From Adiantum capillus-veneris (taxonomy: Eukaryota; Streptophyta; Polypodiopsida; Polypodiales; Pteridaceae): a DNA stretch of 64,000 nt. Positions within the stretch are counted from its first letter, which is position 1. Each line of letters starts with the position of its first letter. Shown piece by piece: positions 44,516-56,777 of this stretch. Position numbers and translations under genes: made by a program. The stretch is from the NCBI GenBank assembly GCA_014529385.2, contig CM043944.1, positions 52,017,268 through 52,081,267 of the forward strand, read 5' to 3'. The notes beneath the pieces were generated by a model, which saw only the letters and a list, made by a program, of their open reading frames with translations, searched no databases and was not told the origin of the DNA.

Positions 44516-45853
44516 TGCAGTTATGAAACACTTATGGTCCTTGCGAAAAGCTTCAGGCTGTTTAGGAGAGAGTATTTTTTTACCTTTGTAAACTCCCTTC
44601 TCTTTGGACCGATTATTGTTGTTGTTATTGGAATTACCTTGGGAAGAACTTTGGGCATTGGTTTTCCCTTTAGCTTCATTTTGATCCTTGTTTTCCATGG
44701 GCATGAAATTTCTTCTCGCCCCTTGTTGGAAATTGATCCTTGAAGCAACCATAGTGTGGTGGATGACTTCGGTGATAGTGCTAGGCCATTGTGAGTTGAC
44801 ATACTCCACCATTTCTTCAGGTAATCTCGCATAAAATTGTTGGTTTTTTTTGGCAAAGTCTATCCTTTGAAAGACTATAGCTTTGAGATGTAATCCCAAA
44901 ACTTGTCTACATATTTGTGAATAGACTCGTTGAAGAGTAGCTTCAAAATTCGCCATTTGGTGAGCACTTTGTCCTTGGCATCTCTTGTAAGGAATTGCTT
45001 CATTTTAAAAAATGTAGAGTTTTCCATGTATTTGGGGCTTCATCATTGCCATGAATGCTATCCCACCATTGATGAGCAAGTTTTTGGAAGTGCATAGCTA
45101 CATGGGGTAGCTTGGAGGACTCCGTAAAGCCCTCGTCTCCAGAGGCCGCATCAAATTGCAGGATGAAGGCCAATACTTTGTCAGTGGCACCAAAGATGCC
45201 ATCATATGTGATAAAAGAGATACTCTTTCCTCCCTCTTTGAATTTCTTGAGCTTTTGGGACCTTCGCCATGCAGGGTAAGTTTTGTGATGTCCTCTCCTC
45301 TTATACTCTCTAGGAGAATAACTAGTCCTTTCGTTGAAAGAGGAGGAAGGTGAAGAAGAAGGAGAAGAGGGTGAACTCTTTCTTACCTTTTTCTTCCTTT
45401 GTTTCCTCTCTTCCCTTTTAAATGACAAGGAGAAGGACTACAGGTTGACCGTTTCCTCTTGAGAGGAGTTGGCAACAATCTAGACCACTGTCTTTGTGGA
45501 TCCACATCTTCAGAGGAACTTAGGGAGTTGCTTCTTCCTCGTTCTTTGGATTCCTCCTCTCTTCTGGCAGAGAATCTTCTTTTGGGAGTCTCATCAAGAG
45601 GCCTCCTAGACTCTCTCTCCTCTTGAAGAGGAAGGGAAATCCCATAAGCACAAAGTTGCTGGGTAACTTTAGCTTGCAAAGTAGGATTTCCCATAGCTTG
45701 ATGCAACCTAGTAACAATATAATTGTTAAACATGGGGGCATCATCATTAGCACCTTCATGTGCAAAATCAAAGTTATCAATGTTCATTCTACTCTCTTGG
45801 TTGCTAGCCATGCTAATTATGCTTATGTGTCTACTTAGTGTATCATTTGGCAA
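44450..45853 (-). pseudogene. gag: E5b gag, truncated and frameshifted
   Basis: Three overlapping open segments (45853-45383, 45428-45000, 44956-44450) together read as a Ty3/gypsy gag. There is an N-terminal region starting M-A-S-N-Q-E-S near 45808, a Ser/Arg-rich segment, then a capsid part with I-T-Y-D-G-I-F-G, A-H-Q-W-W-D-S-I and F-Q-R-I-D-F. The polyAsn stretch with Q-G-N-S precedes where a zinc knuckle would sit; it is missing, and the reading ends in the tandem repeat at 44283-44515. At least two frameshifts are needed to join the segments. Confidence 0.7.
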
Positions 45854-46213
45854 TTCAAAACCTTAGTTTCTACTCCTCTTAGCCTTTGAAAATCAGTACT
45901 TAAGTATCTACACCCACGGCTCGAGTTGGTTAATTATAAAGAGTAGTGGAGTGGGTCTAACATAGCAGAATTGCCGAGGGATAGCTCCTTTCGGACTTCC
46001 TATGGATCAATAATGGTAAAGCCATAGGCAAGTCTAAAAAGACTCCATTATTAAGACCAAAAGCTCTTGAGGTGTGCACCATATCCCACATAGTGGGCTC
46101 AACAAAACCGATAATAGATCCCAGTCCCACTTACCCTACTATAATCAACAAAATCAACCATTAATAGGCTACTTAAGTATCTCTCTTCTTAAGTAAGAAA
46201 AGAGAAACCAAAT

Positions 46214-46225
46214 GCTCTGATACCA
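46214..46225 (-). promoter_or_regulatory. Primer binding site between LTR and gag (E5b)
   Basis: Minus strand TGGTATCAGAGC, one base from the LTR end at 46227. It is the same initiator-Met-type site as in E0 and E6. About 360 bases of leader follow before the gag frame. Confidence 0.8.
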
Positions 46226-46226
46226 A

Positions 46227-46802
46227 TGTAATGGAAATGGCCTATGAACTTTGAGAATAGCGGAATTAAGAGAATTAGAGTAAGCAATGATGCCCCAATA
46301 CCCTGCCTATGCTCAGTTTTTGATTTGAACATGTAGATTCCTAGTTATGATGAAATTAGGTCGCGGGTCATCGGTGACACCAAAATCTACAAAATACTTT
46401 GAATGGCTTACGTCAATGTGTAAAGCTCTTACCTGCGATTGCAATGCAACAAACGCATTCACGATGTGACAACTGGAGAGGGAGTAGGAAGCACGAGAAG
46501 GAGAGAAGTGAGCGCCATTAGCTCACGCTGTGTATTTCTTATCCAAAAACCTATATAAAACTTACAAAAATTGGCTTTTATACCTTAGCCAAGGTTTTTG
46601 GGTGGTCAAAAGTAATAATCTGGAGTTCTACCAAAGCTGGGAATTAAACGGCTGATACAATCTGGAAGCTTGTAGCCCCGGCTCATTAATTACAAGGTTT
46701 ATCAAGAAAATAGGAAATACAATATTCCCGATTTATCAAAATAATAATTTTTTTACAAGGAGAACTCTGCCAAATGGTTTCCACATTAGCTTTCTGCTAA
46801 CA
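46227..46802 (-). repeat. LTR shared by E5 and E5b (576 bp)
   Basis: Minus strand TGTTAGCAGAAAGC ... CCATTTCCATTACA. A TATATAGG box lies near 46551-46556 (minus). On one side is a polypurine tract (3' LTR context), on the other a primer site and gag (5' LTR context), so this single LTR joins two internal regions head to tail, as in E2. Confidence 0.8.
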
Positions 46803-46816
46803 TTCCCCCCCTCCTC
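46803..46816 (-). promoter_or_regulatory. E5 polypurine tract
   Basis: Minus strand GAGGAGGGGGGGAA immediately before the LTR TGTTAGC and 25 bases after the long ORF. It matches the position and composition of the E1 tract at 7075-7085. Confidence 0.8.
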
Positions 46817-46841
46817 GCTTGTGTTGTCCCTTGACACAGCT

Positions 46842-49800
46842 TTATGGGTTGAAGTAATCCTCGGGTTGACGGCGTGCGAGGCGGTCGTTCAGTGCTTCGA
46901 GTGCTTTTTCATATCTGATTTTGCGTTCTTTGTCTGGCACTTGTAAAAACTGCATGGTGACTTTGTTTTTGAGTTCCACTGTCGAGTAGCCTACAAATCT
47001 TGCTGTGAGGTTGCTTATCACCGGTGCAATTATCTTTGTTCGCCTGGTGAAGAAGCCAATGTAAAATGCCTCCTCGAAAGGTAACATATTGTACGAGGGT
47101 AGAAACATGCATCGAGCATAAAAGACATAAAGAACTTCCTCTGAGGGCTGCCCACTTAAATCATAGCAAAGACCTTTGTTCCCTTCCAAAAATGAGAGCC
47201 AGGGGGCTCTTGTCTGCTCAGGATCATTGAAGACCTGTATGCAAGTAAGTGGTATCCTGCAGACTTTGTATAGCATTGCGCAGGAGAGATCTGGTAGACT
47301 TTTGAAGAATGTCATGGCGTCCGTTAGGGTTTTCACCATGTATTCTTCTGTTGTTTGGCCTCTGTCTAGAGCTGGCAGCCTGGGAAAATTCAGCCATGTT
47401 GGCCTCTTCTTCTGCAGTGCTTCGTGTACTTGCAACGTCCTTACTCGCGGTACAGGAAAAAATGTTGGATCTTTCTGTATGGCCGCAGGTGCTCTTGTGA
47501 ACAAAATCAAGTATCTTGGATTCTTGTTCAACCAACTGAGCCTCCACTTAGGGTGGTCTTCATCTGCGCCATCTTCTTGCATATCCTCGTATAATCTTTC
47601 CTTTACCTGTAAGAGCTCAACCTTGATGAGAGGGTATGGCAGGGATTGTTGGTGCCATTGAGCATTGATTTGATTGGGAGTGAGCTGTGTGACGTTGACA
47701 AAGTGTAAAACTCTCAACTCCCAATCCATAGCTGCCTTCCACTGCTCATCTACCTCCAAGGCGATCTTTTCCTTCAGTGCATCTTCTTCAGCCTTTGACA
47801 GCTGGACTATCGGCACTGTGTCTTCCTTTGTGATTTGGACTTGAAAATCTTCTCTTGCACTCGGCTCTGCTGTAGACTGCGTCTCAAAGTCAGCAAATGA
47901 GACCGAGGGGATTTCCACTTGGGGCGGCTTTGAAGTGCCTGCCTCTTCCTGTATGTCTGGCTTTCCATCTTTGAGGAGTTGGTTCACTCTTTTCAATTTT
48001 GCAATCTCTTTAAGGAGCTCCTCCTCTCTTTGGACCCGCATGAGCACCAGTTCTTTGCGTTGTGACTGCTCCAGCTTCAACTCCAGCTCTAAATATTTGT
48101 TTTTCGTTTCAAGTGATTTATACACCTCATATGTTCCCTTGATCGAGGCCACGGCTGGATTTTCTCTTAATTGCCGCAAGAAAGTGGCCTGATCATTAAT
48201 TCTTTGTTTAGAATACTTCAGAGATGCGTTTGCTACATCTAATTGTACGTGAATCTTTTGAGCTGACAGAGAGGTGGTGAGAAGTTCGTTTGTCACTTCT
48301 GTCAGCTGCTCATCTTTTACCTTGCAGGCATCATATAGCTTAGTCAGGAGGTCACCTAGCTCCTCCATTTCCTTATGTTGTTTGTTTCGTGCTATTTGAT
48401 GCCGTTCCACTTCAGCCTTTAGCTCTTATACCCGATTTTGGAGATCAGTAATTGTAGCCATTCTGTCTTCGAGCTCTCCTTGAAGAGCATCGATGACCAT
48501 TTCTAATTCTTTGGCTTTAGTGATGCGGTTAAAGGCTGCTGAGCGGAGTTTCTCCGTCATGATTTGCATCTAGATACCTTGCATACTCATTCACTTGTAG
48601 AATGACTTCATCATTGGACTGCCACTCCTCCTGTCTTGCAAGTTGAGATGTGCCGGCAGCCTCTTGTGTCGCTTCTTGCTGTGTTGTTATTGCTGGTGTT
48701 TCTATAGAGATGGTTGCTTTTCCTTGGCTATCCTGAGGTTTTGAAACCTCCGCAGTTGATGGCTGAGTGGAAACAAGCTGTGTGGACTCAACCCTTACAG
48801 TTTCTTCAGTTGTAGGCCTTTTTGCCTTCTCAGTCTCGGTTTCTTCCTCATGTGTAGTGGTTTGCTCTTTTTCTGTATCTTGGTCTTTATTAGTTTCATC
48901 TGCCTCCTTGTGAGTGTCCTTGGCTCTCTGTTTTAGTGTTGGTTCAGCTTCCTTTTCTTCATGTTTCTCGGCGTGGTCAGTTTGTTGTGTAGCTTCCGTT
49001 TGGTGGGTGAAATTAGACTCTTTTTCCTTGTCGGTCTCGGCCTCTTCGTGGTCTCTTGGCCTGGCAGTGATGATGGTGGAGTAGGCATGGGCTGGTCCTG
49101 TTGTTCTGGCAGCGGTGAGGTGGGTCGAGGAGATGCCTGGCCTTGATCTTGAGTTGTCGCTTCTTCAGCTTTCTTGGCCGCTTCTTCAGCCTCTTTCAGC
49201 TTCAAGGTCTTTGCCTCTTGGTACATTCTTTCTAAATGATCCTTGGGATCCTTGGCCTCTTTCCTTGAATGATGTTTCGTTTGAAGTCCTTTCAAGCTGG
49301 TAGGTACCCACTTTTCTGGCTCTTTTCCTTGCGCTTGCCTACTGCGCCTGATACGCCTGTTTTTCTCTTTCAAATCTTGCTTGCTGTTGAGCTAGCTCCT
49401 CTTGGTGGGCAGCCACTGCTTTCCTCTTCATCTCTTCCCTCCTAGCACTTTTTTCTTTGTTGTCAGAGCTTTCACTGCTATGCTGCTTTGATGAACTGTC
49501 ATCGAATTCATCACCTGATTTAAATGATCGCTTACCAGATCTTGTAGATCTCAGAGAGGGTTGAGCTGCCAAGATCCATGTGTTCTGATCCAGGGCAGAC
49601 GGTAGGTAGTCAGCCATGCCGATGGCATGATAGGCTAACTTGGTCAATACTTCCAGTGCGCCCAAGTATGTTATCTTTCCCTCCTTCTTGGTGGCCTTCA
49701 ATGTTGTCAACACATACTGCGCGTGGTCCACAGGTTGTCTGGTGGTTGACTTCAGAACTTGTGTAAAAGTGGTGGCCACGACGTGATTTGGTGTCGTGTA

Positions 49801-50400
49801 CCTTGGTGGCCTTTTCGCCAGGAAATGGAAATGTTGGTGGTACAGACGGGCTGGGTCTTCCACCTGCTTGTGGATGAGATCGAAAAATGTAGCTGCAGCT
49901 GTTTCCTTTGTAAACGTGCCCGCTATTTTCCTATCTCTTGCCCGCATGGTCATCCCTTTAGTGGGCAATCTGAGTGCCTCTGCCACTATTTCCTTTGTAA
50001 TTACAACCTCTAACTTGTTTCCTTGGTTGTCTGAGATTTGGGTAGTTCCGTCTTCCTTGATGGTGGACAGAAGCTCGTAAGCTTTCTGAAAGTCTACTCT
50101 GCAGGGCTCTTATTCATAGAAGTGTCGGAGTCCCAACCTACGGTTAGCCTCTTTGGTTTCTGTCTTTGCTGCGACATCATAAACCTCTTTAGGCAAGAGC
50201 TGCAACTCCAACCGGATGCCCTTCTTCACTCTTAAACCTGCCAGTGAAGACTGTGGTGTGGTGTTCTTCTAACTACTCTTTAGAAAGGTAAGATGCCTTT
50301 GCTGCCTTTATTGACTCGGGGTCTAGTTGATACGGGGGTATCTCTTGCAGTTTTTCCTTTTAGTTTAACTTTTTCTTGGCTTTCTCCGTGGCTTGCATTG
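46842..50400 (-). pseudogene. E5 copy of the long env-position protein, decayed
   Basis: Three open stretches are homologous to the E1 protein. About 50130-49339 (with the longest open part from 49986) is the N-terminal domain: R-Y-T-T-P-N-H, D-H-A-Q-Y and the basic Lys/Arg tract. 49373-48933 is the charged middle. 48410-46842 is coiled coil plus the Trp/Pro-rich C-terminal domain (W-R-L-S-W-L-N-K-N-P, F-P-V-P-R-V-R, Y-M-V-K-T-L-T, F-E-E-A-F-Y). The C-terminal domain extends about 50 residues beyond the E1 end. Stops and frame changes occur near 48428, 48570, 50112 and 50360. The start after splicing would be M-R-A-M-Q. Conservation at both ends with a diverged middle suggests two functional domains on a coiled-coil spacer. 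Confidence 0.75.
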
Positions 50401-51848
50401 CTCGTGTTCAGTGAATAGAGTGCAAAGTTCGCGAAGTTGTAATATTTTTCTCCAGAATGTCCTTTTAGACTGAAATGCTGATAATCTGGTCCAAATTGCT
50501 TCAAATCAATTTTTGAACAAGCAAAGATGCATAAAATCATGCAAGGAACAAAACTGTATGGTCAAAACAAAAATTTGCAACCAAAGTAAATAATTGCGAT
50601 TATTTACAGCTAGAAAAAACTTCAACTTTTTTGCAAACTTGGCTTTGTAGGCTTGAAGTATATGCCAATTACATGCTCTGAGGGAAATATAGGCTCATTT
50701 GGATGTACAGGGTGAAAATGGTACCAGATTTTGGCTTTAGGTCTCTGAAACACTAGATATAAATAAAATTTGAGATTTTGAAATCCAAATTGACTCAAAA
50801 TTGGCTAGTGGGATTATCACACCATGTACTTTGGATGTATGATGACAAATTTTCCAAATTGCCCCATTTTGGCCAAAAAGTAAATAACCGCGATTATTAA
50901 CTTTTCTTCCAAAATTGACATTTTTTGGCATAGATTGGTTCTAAGCATGGTATAGACCTCGGGTATGAATTATGAGGTGATTTGGATCAAGAAAAGTTGT
51001 CCATAACCCAAATTTTGGCTTTCACAGACTTCTTTGCGTTTTTTTTGGCAATTTTGCAAGTAATGGGTGGTCATTTTGGCTCATACTTGATTTTTGGCAT
51101 GTAATAGGTGTGTACACATGATAGGTGAGGTGAATTGACAATTTCCATGCAAAAATGTTGCCAAAGTAAATAATCGCGATTATTTACAACAGTGACAAAA
51201 ACTTTGCATTTCACATAAATTTTGACCACAACATGTTTCATACACCTAATACAAGTCCTAATTTGAATTTGGTCAAGTTTGGTCATGCCGGCATCACATT
51301 GTGCTCTGTTGACTCTGAAATCACGGTTTTTTGTGACTACTCTGTGTGTTGGGATGGTCGGTCAACTTTGAGGCTTTGGACTTGTCCAGAACATCATCAT
51401 GAAGCTACCTGTCCAATTCTGGCTCATTTGGAGTCAGTTTGGCCTCGTATATCGAATTTGACGCTTTGTAACCTTCGAGCCATTTTCTGCTTTTTGAGGG
51501 CTTTACTTGATGGATTTCTCCAAACCAATCATATACATTGTACATGAACCTCATTAGCAGGCCATCTGTGGAGTCAGGTCGGAATTTTGGTCTTTTCCAA
51601 AAAACCCTAATTCTCTACTGAGGGCCCCCTTGACCCAGCCGAATGATCATCTGATGGTATGGAATGGTTCTATTATGTTAGGGCACGCTATGGTTCAAAT
51701 CCCATCCGATTTGGTCAAGCTGGCAGGCCGCTATGGTCACTTTTATGTCGTAGATCTTCGTGCACTGCTCGGCTTCTAGGGTTTTTTCTAGGGCTTTAGA
51801 CTAGCTACCAGCCGTACAAAATGGATCATTGACTAGTAAGGAACTTAC
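50401..51848 (-). other. Putative phase-1 intron of the E5 env-position gene (1,448 bp)
   Basis: Minus strand donor ATGAGGG|GTAAGT (GT at 51848-51847) and acceptor CACGAG|CAATGC (AG at 50402-50401). Joining gives ATG-AGG-GCA-ATG, in frame with the decayed ORF, exactly as ATG-AGA-GGA-TCC-ATG in E1. The donor matches the plant consensus better than the E1 one. The acceptor lacks a strong pyrimidine tract. Confidence 0.5.
50586..51187. repeat. Series of three 22-nt palindromes in the E5 intron
   Basis: The half-site GTAAATAATCG is followed by its reverse complement CGATTATTTAC. Copies lie at 50586-50607 (one mismatch), 50880-50901 (two changes) and 51166-51187 (perfect). Start distances are 294 and 286. 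They have the same central CGCG-type core and similar spacing as the E1 series (TACG|CGTA there, ATCG|CGAT here) but otherwise unrelated sequence. Confidence 0.9.
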
Positions 51849-52584
51849 CCCTCATGTCTCGTGTGAGATGGCGCTGAAAAAGGTCAACTGTGGGCTCGGG
51901 AAATGACGCGTGAAAGAAGCCGAAATGCTCTCTCTGCAAAGCTCCAAGTGGAAAAGAGGTGGTTTTAGCCTACTCTGGATATCTATAACCGGACTTCCCG
52001 AACCAAATTTCCCCAGATTCCCCCTTTAGACCTATTAGGCCGTGAAATCTATGTTAGGCTCAAGAATTTCCCAAAATCGGATTCCTGTAGCTCATTCTGC
52101 AAGAATTTTGCAAAAGTAGGCTTGGCCACCTAATTTAAGCTTCCCGCTTCCATCTTCTGATTTCGTTGAAAATTTTTGTGCTTGTCCGCCTTGTCTTTTT
52201 GATCACCAGCGTGTCTTCTATTAATTTTTGACCTTTTTATTTGAAAAAATCAAAGAAAATAGAAAAATGCTTTTAAAAAGCAAAGTGAAAATCCAGTAAT
52301 TAAGAAAATCCCTTGAAAAACACAACTTTATTGTTTTTTGTTGGATCTCTCCATTTTTAAGCCTTCCTATCAGCAAAAATGATGAAAATTTACCCAAAAA
52401 AGAACTATTTTTAATGATTTTCTGATAGTATATACACTATTTACACTCATCGGGAAGATATTATCAGTGACTTTTCCCCAGTTGATGAATTAGAAGGGCA
52501 TTATTAGATAATTTTGCAAAAAATCACACATTAACATGAGACTTTTTCCTCCCTCTTCAAACATTGCCCGTAATTACTTAGCAT
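51849..52584 (-). other. E5 untranslated leader region
   Basis: No supported ORF. On the minus strand it follows the internal polypurine tract and ends at the donor-bearing exon. Short blocks match E1 1005-1798 (TTCGGGAAGTCCGG; GCAGAGAGAGC). Conservation of non-coding blocks in two diverged elements suggests a promoter or packaging/splicing function. Confidence 0.45.
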
Positions 52585-52987
52585 TTAGTAGTGCCCTTCC
52601 ACCCCTCCTAGATGGAGTTCTCCGGGACGACTGTGTGCATGGGTGGAACAATCATGTCTATGCATAGCCGTGATTGGCTCTACCATGATGTGAAGATCGA
52701 TGCAATTCAACTCAATATGCTGTGCAAAAGCTGGGTCTTGAGTAAATAACTCAAGGATTTGCGATGTCGAGGTTTGCTGTTGGTATCTTCCAAAGAGAAA
52801 ATCTTGTAGTCTTTTGTGCTCTCTGTTCGATAGTACCATCAGGGTGTTTAAGCACGCTGATTGCTTGAGCTGTTGGTAGCATAGTTTGACCGTCTCGAAA
52901 AACTGCACCTGTATCCCGAATTTGAAAAAAATGCATTTTCAGATCCCGGGGGATCGCTAAATATGGTAGGTACTCGTACAGATACAC
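52585..52987 (-). pseudogene. E5 ORF ending at the internal polypurine tract, frameshifted
   Basis: Two overlapping minus-strand frames (52987-52751, then 52908-52585) read as one degraded ORF. It opens with Y-L-P-Y-L-A-I-P-R-D-L-K-M, then after a frameshift R-L-Q-D-F-L-F-G-R-Y-Q-Q-Q, and ends with S-R-P-G-E-L-H-L-G-G. That tail parallels S-R-P-G-G-L-R-L-G-G-G in E1 (972 onward, alternate frame), where the purine tract itself is read. The body has no recognised domain; it sits where the pol 3' end would be. The rest of pol is lost to later insertions. Confidence 0.4.
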
Positions 52988-55436
52988 CTTAGTTAGAGCT
53001 TAGTATAACAATTTGCAGCATTAAATTCCGACTCGTATGGCCCGTTTTAGCCTAAAACCAAAATTTCCTAAGGTTGAGCGGGGAGGCACCGGGGCTCGAG
53101 GCTGTGTGGGAACAGATTCCAGGACACTCAGAGCTTGCTTTAGCAGCTAGGGGGTGCCCTCTCTTCTCATGGGAGTGGTGGAAGACTTGCCTTGCTTGAG
53201 AGAGAGTGTGAGAGTCAGTTATACTAGCTAACTATACACTTGGTAGGCATGTAACTGGACTTCCCATGCATGAAGTGAGTGCTCATTCATATGCTTATAG
53301 CAGCATGGGTAAATTTTCAGCATGGAGAGGCCTATTTAAGAGTGTGCTCACACACACACACACACATGCTCACACATCCACTCAGTACACACACACACAC
53401 TTACACACACACACCTTGGAGAGGTGTTGCCGGCACACATAGCTTTTGGAGAAGAAGCAAAGGAGGGAAGTGCTGCCCGATTCTCATCTCAAGGACTCCA
53501 TTGGATCAGAAATTTGAGTAGATTTCAGCCCCTAATCACGGTAATATCGATTTAATTTATGCTTTTCTGCAAATCTCTTCATCATTCTCTTAGTTCCTCT
53601 ACTATTATGCTTAATCATAACTAAATTACTCAATAGCTGCTCTCCAATTCTCCATATCATTATTTTATTACATAATCATCATCCAATAGTTAATTATGCA
53701 AGCCATTAATCTCTCCTAATCATATATTAATGCATGATTAGTATGCAGAAATCTTCCGCTAGTCATCATAGTAAATAATTATCAAGCTGGTAATGATGTG
53801 GGATTGGTCATTTTCATCCTATTACCACACAATGTTTGAGTAGCTAAATTAGATTCAATCTGTTCATAGATTAGGATGTAATTAAGGGAATTTAATCTGT
53901 CATTAATCCACTAGGAATGGAATTTCCTCTCACCTCTGCATACGGTAATTCTGCATCTACTCACATTAGGAAGGTGATTGAGCATGTCTAATTCACTCTC
54001 TAGTAAATTGATTAAGTAAAATCTAAAAATTCTAATTACCTAGGCCAAGTGCTTAACTTTAGAGCCAGTTCCCATAGAACAAGTAAGGTATTATCCATAA
54101 AATTGCTATGTCTTGAAGGAAATCTAACCTCTCGTACAAGAGGGATTGTTTAGTGATTCTAATCAGTCACCTTGATTGTTATGGCACTTTCGGACATTAG
54201 TTCTTTTCTCCAAGCTTATCAATTAAGTAGTGAGTATAAAATGGCCCCGATAAAGAGAACTCGCTTCAGTGGTGCCCACGGCTGCGAGGCGGGAATAAGC
54301 AACGTGAACAGGAAAGGAAAAGCTCCCATGGACGACAAAGTACCGGCCATCTCACGGGCGAATGACAAGGAAATGCAGGAGGTAGGTCACATTTTAAATT
54401 CAAGTTGTTTAATTTAGCATTGCATACGATAAGTTAGGAAAGAACATATCCCTAAACATGTTGGAGAAATCCGATGGAAACCTCGGCATTTGAATTCAAT
54501 TGTATATTAAATTCTAAGTAGGAAAGAATGGTTGATGGATATACTGTTTGAAATAGGAAAGAATGTCTGCTAGGGAAAATTTAGCTCGGCATGTTCATTT
54601 CTATTTCCAATGTTGATACTAGTCCGAACCCCCTTCTGATCACAAGGGCAGAGTTCCTGGTTAAGGGCTCTTGAATCCACGTATGTTGGTTAAGCGGTGG
54701 GAACCCACGTCTTACTTTCTATGCGGTGGGAATGCCCATGTCGTGCTTTCTATGCGGTGGACATACCTAGTTGTATGGCCAGCTAGGCGATAACGGGAGG
54801 AGTAAACTCTCGCTGGAGGGGGGATGTTGTACCTTTAGAACATTGGAATTTAAATGAATAAGTTGAGTAGAATTTTTACTAGAGTCGCTGTCTTGGTGCC
54901 GCTTTACAATACTGGTTGAAGGGCTGTCTTAGCGAACCTTGTGATTCGAAATCTAATTAAGGAACTTTTATGTTGAACAACCATTGTGGTAGTAATTAGG
55001 ACACACAAGGAAGTGTGAGTGTGGGTGTGGAATGTGGGGGCTTGGCTCAGGTTGTCAATGCCTATGAGAAGGGTGGTCCCGATTGGTCGGGAACTCGCCG
55101 TCGCCATAAGTGCAATAAGAACGTTAGTATTACTCATCGCCCCTAGAGCGGTAAGGTCTCAAGTGTACGTGCCTCTGAAACATGGGGAAAAAGGCACTCG
55201 GGACTTCTCTCCTCTTGGAAGGTGGGTCTTAGGATCGCTAGATAAGTAAATCACGCTTCCCCTACGGGGTGGAACTAGATCTCGATGCTAGTAGGCGCGA
55301 ACTCGACTCACTTTGTGATGAGAGATTGTCCGCTAGATGAACCATAAACCACTTTGTTTGCTTCCGCTGTAGATCTAATGGCCACCAGGTTTACCATCAG
55401 ATATGTCGTTTGAGATGACGGGGTGGGGACCTCACA
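52988..55436 (+). repeat. Probable E6 5' LTR region; right end at 55436, left end uncertain
   Basis: The right end is defined by CTCACA two bases before a TGGTATCAGAGC primer site. The left end may be TGTGAGAGTCAG near 53211, which mirrors CTCACA, giving about 2.2 kb; I could not confirm it. Inside are TATTTAAG (about 53334), CA arrays (53352-53415) and an open segment 54172-54417 with basic residues (M-A-P-I-K-R-T-R-F) that ends at a donor-like GAG|GTAGGT. A GCGGTGGGAA-type block repeats at 54690-54770. The part 52988-53210 could be E5 remnant. Confidence 0.45.
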
Positions 55437-55438
55437 CT

Positions 55439-55450
55439 TGGTATCAGAGC
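55439..55450 (+). promoter_or_regulatory. E6 primer binding site
   Basis: TGGTATCAGAGC on the plus strand directly after the probable LTR end. About 540 bases of leader with no clear ORF follow before gag. Confidence 0.75.
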
Positions 55451-55994
55451 TATAGGTTTACAAACTGGAAAATGATGTTGTCTGAAACTTTAAAAAATAA
55501 GGGATAGTAGGATAGCTCGTACTCAAAGCTTGAGCATGATTTTTCTTGGAATAATGACATTGGATTTTTCTAGTGGATTGTCTCTGGAGTGATGTTAAAG
55601 AGTTTTACTCGTTGAGCTTGTTGGGATTCAATGGGTTCCACATGATGTTTTTTGAGAATTCGTTGGTGCGACTAGTGCTGCGGGCAGGTAGCCTGTTGAT
55701 GCACATAAAGTTATAAGTATGGATCAAAGCTCTCGAGTAAAGTTTTTATCATTATTTATCGGACAATTTTGGATGTATTCAATGGAATTTAAAATAATGA
55801 TGGAATGGTTAAATCCTTTGTGATGGCTGTACAGATTAAGTAGGCTAGTTAAGTCCAAAAAGTTAAATTACTTCTTGAGTATGGAAACGCCTAGGTTCAT
55901 TTGAGAAGAGTGCTATAGTAATGAGTTTTATACCATTGGATAGGTACCATCTACTGCGCTATATACCTCCGTTTAGGAGAAAAGGCTTCTCCTT

Positions 55995-56777
55995 AAGCAA
56001 GATCAGCCTCCAACCTTTAAAGGCGAAGGGGTTAATGTGGAGAGAGATGCGGAAGTATGGATGGAAGCAATGGACGACTATTTCGAAGCTGCGGGAACTC
56101 AACCTGAGAACCAAACCATGCTTGCGATGTTCCGCTTGTCTGGCAATGCCAAGATCTGGTGGAAACAACATTGCAAGGACTTGGATATCAAGGGATCTTC
56201 CCAGTCATGGGAAGACATCAAGGCTGTTGTGATGGAGCGATACTTACCACCCGCTCACAAAGCCTTGAAGATAAATGAGTTTTTCTCACTTCGACAGCTG
56301 ACTTCTTCCGTCGAAGAATACTACTCGAAGTTCGTCACACTTCAGAGATATGCTCCTAGGATGACATTGGAACAGCAAGTAGCACGGTTCTGCCAAGGAC
56401 TCATCGACCCCTGGAACAACCGACTAGAAGCTCTCAGGCCAGCAACTCTGCAAGATGCCTTGCTAAGGGCCAAACCGTTAGCTAAAGAGATTCAGAGGAC
56501 TACCCAAGATAGTCAATACTATTTGTCAAAGAGGGCCAGGCCAGAAAACTGGAGTAACAGACCAATCAACCCTGCATACGACCATCGTCCGATAGTAGCT
56601 ACTACGGCAGCTTTCGAGTTTCCCAATATAAGATGCTTTGAGTGCCAGGAGTATAGACATTACAAAAGCCGATGTCCAAAAGCCGGTGCTAATAATGTAC
56701 CTATGAACGTTGTCAGGAGTTTTTTTGGAGCAAGGGATTGCGCATATGTACATATACATGCATGGTGCATCAAATAA
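55995..56777 (+). pseudogene. gag: E6 gag, truncated by E7
   Basis: From Q-P-P-T-F-K-G-E-G (about 55999) the frame reads a Ty3/gypsy capsid: W-M-E-A-M-D-D-Y-F, A-K-I-W-W-K, Y-Y-S-K-F, F-C-Q-G-L. One zinc knuckle C-F-E-C-Q-E-Y-R-H-Y-K-S-R-C follows near codon 200 of the ORF. An in-frame TAG lies just upstream of the recognisable part, so the N-terminus is broken. After A-N-N-V-P-M-N-V-V the sequence becomes unrelated near 56726, where E7 probably starts. No pol follows. It belongs to a different lineage from E7. Confidence 0.78.

Noticed and set aside
53085-53165. Another U5 hairpin with GGGGTGCCC
   Set aside because: The stem is weak (AGCT/AGCT), the motif differs and no matching primer site follows.
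54172-54417. 81-aa ORF as a spliced gag first exon of E6
   Set aside because: A basic start and a donor-like end are suggestive, but it would lie inside the LTR and no acceptor joining it to gag could be established.
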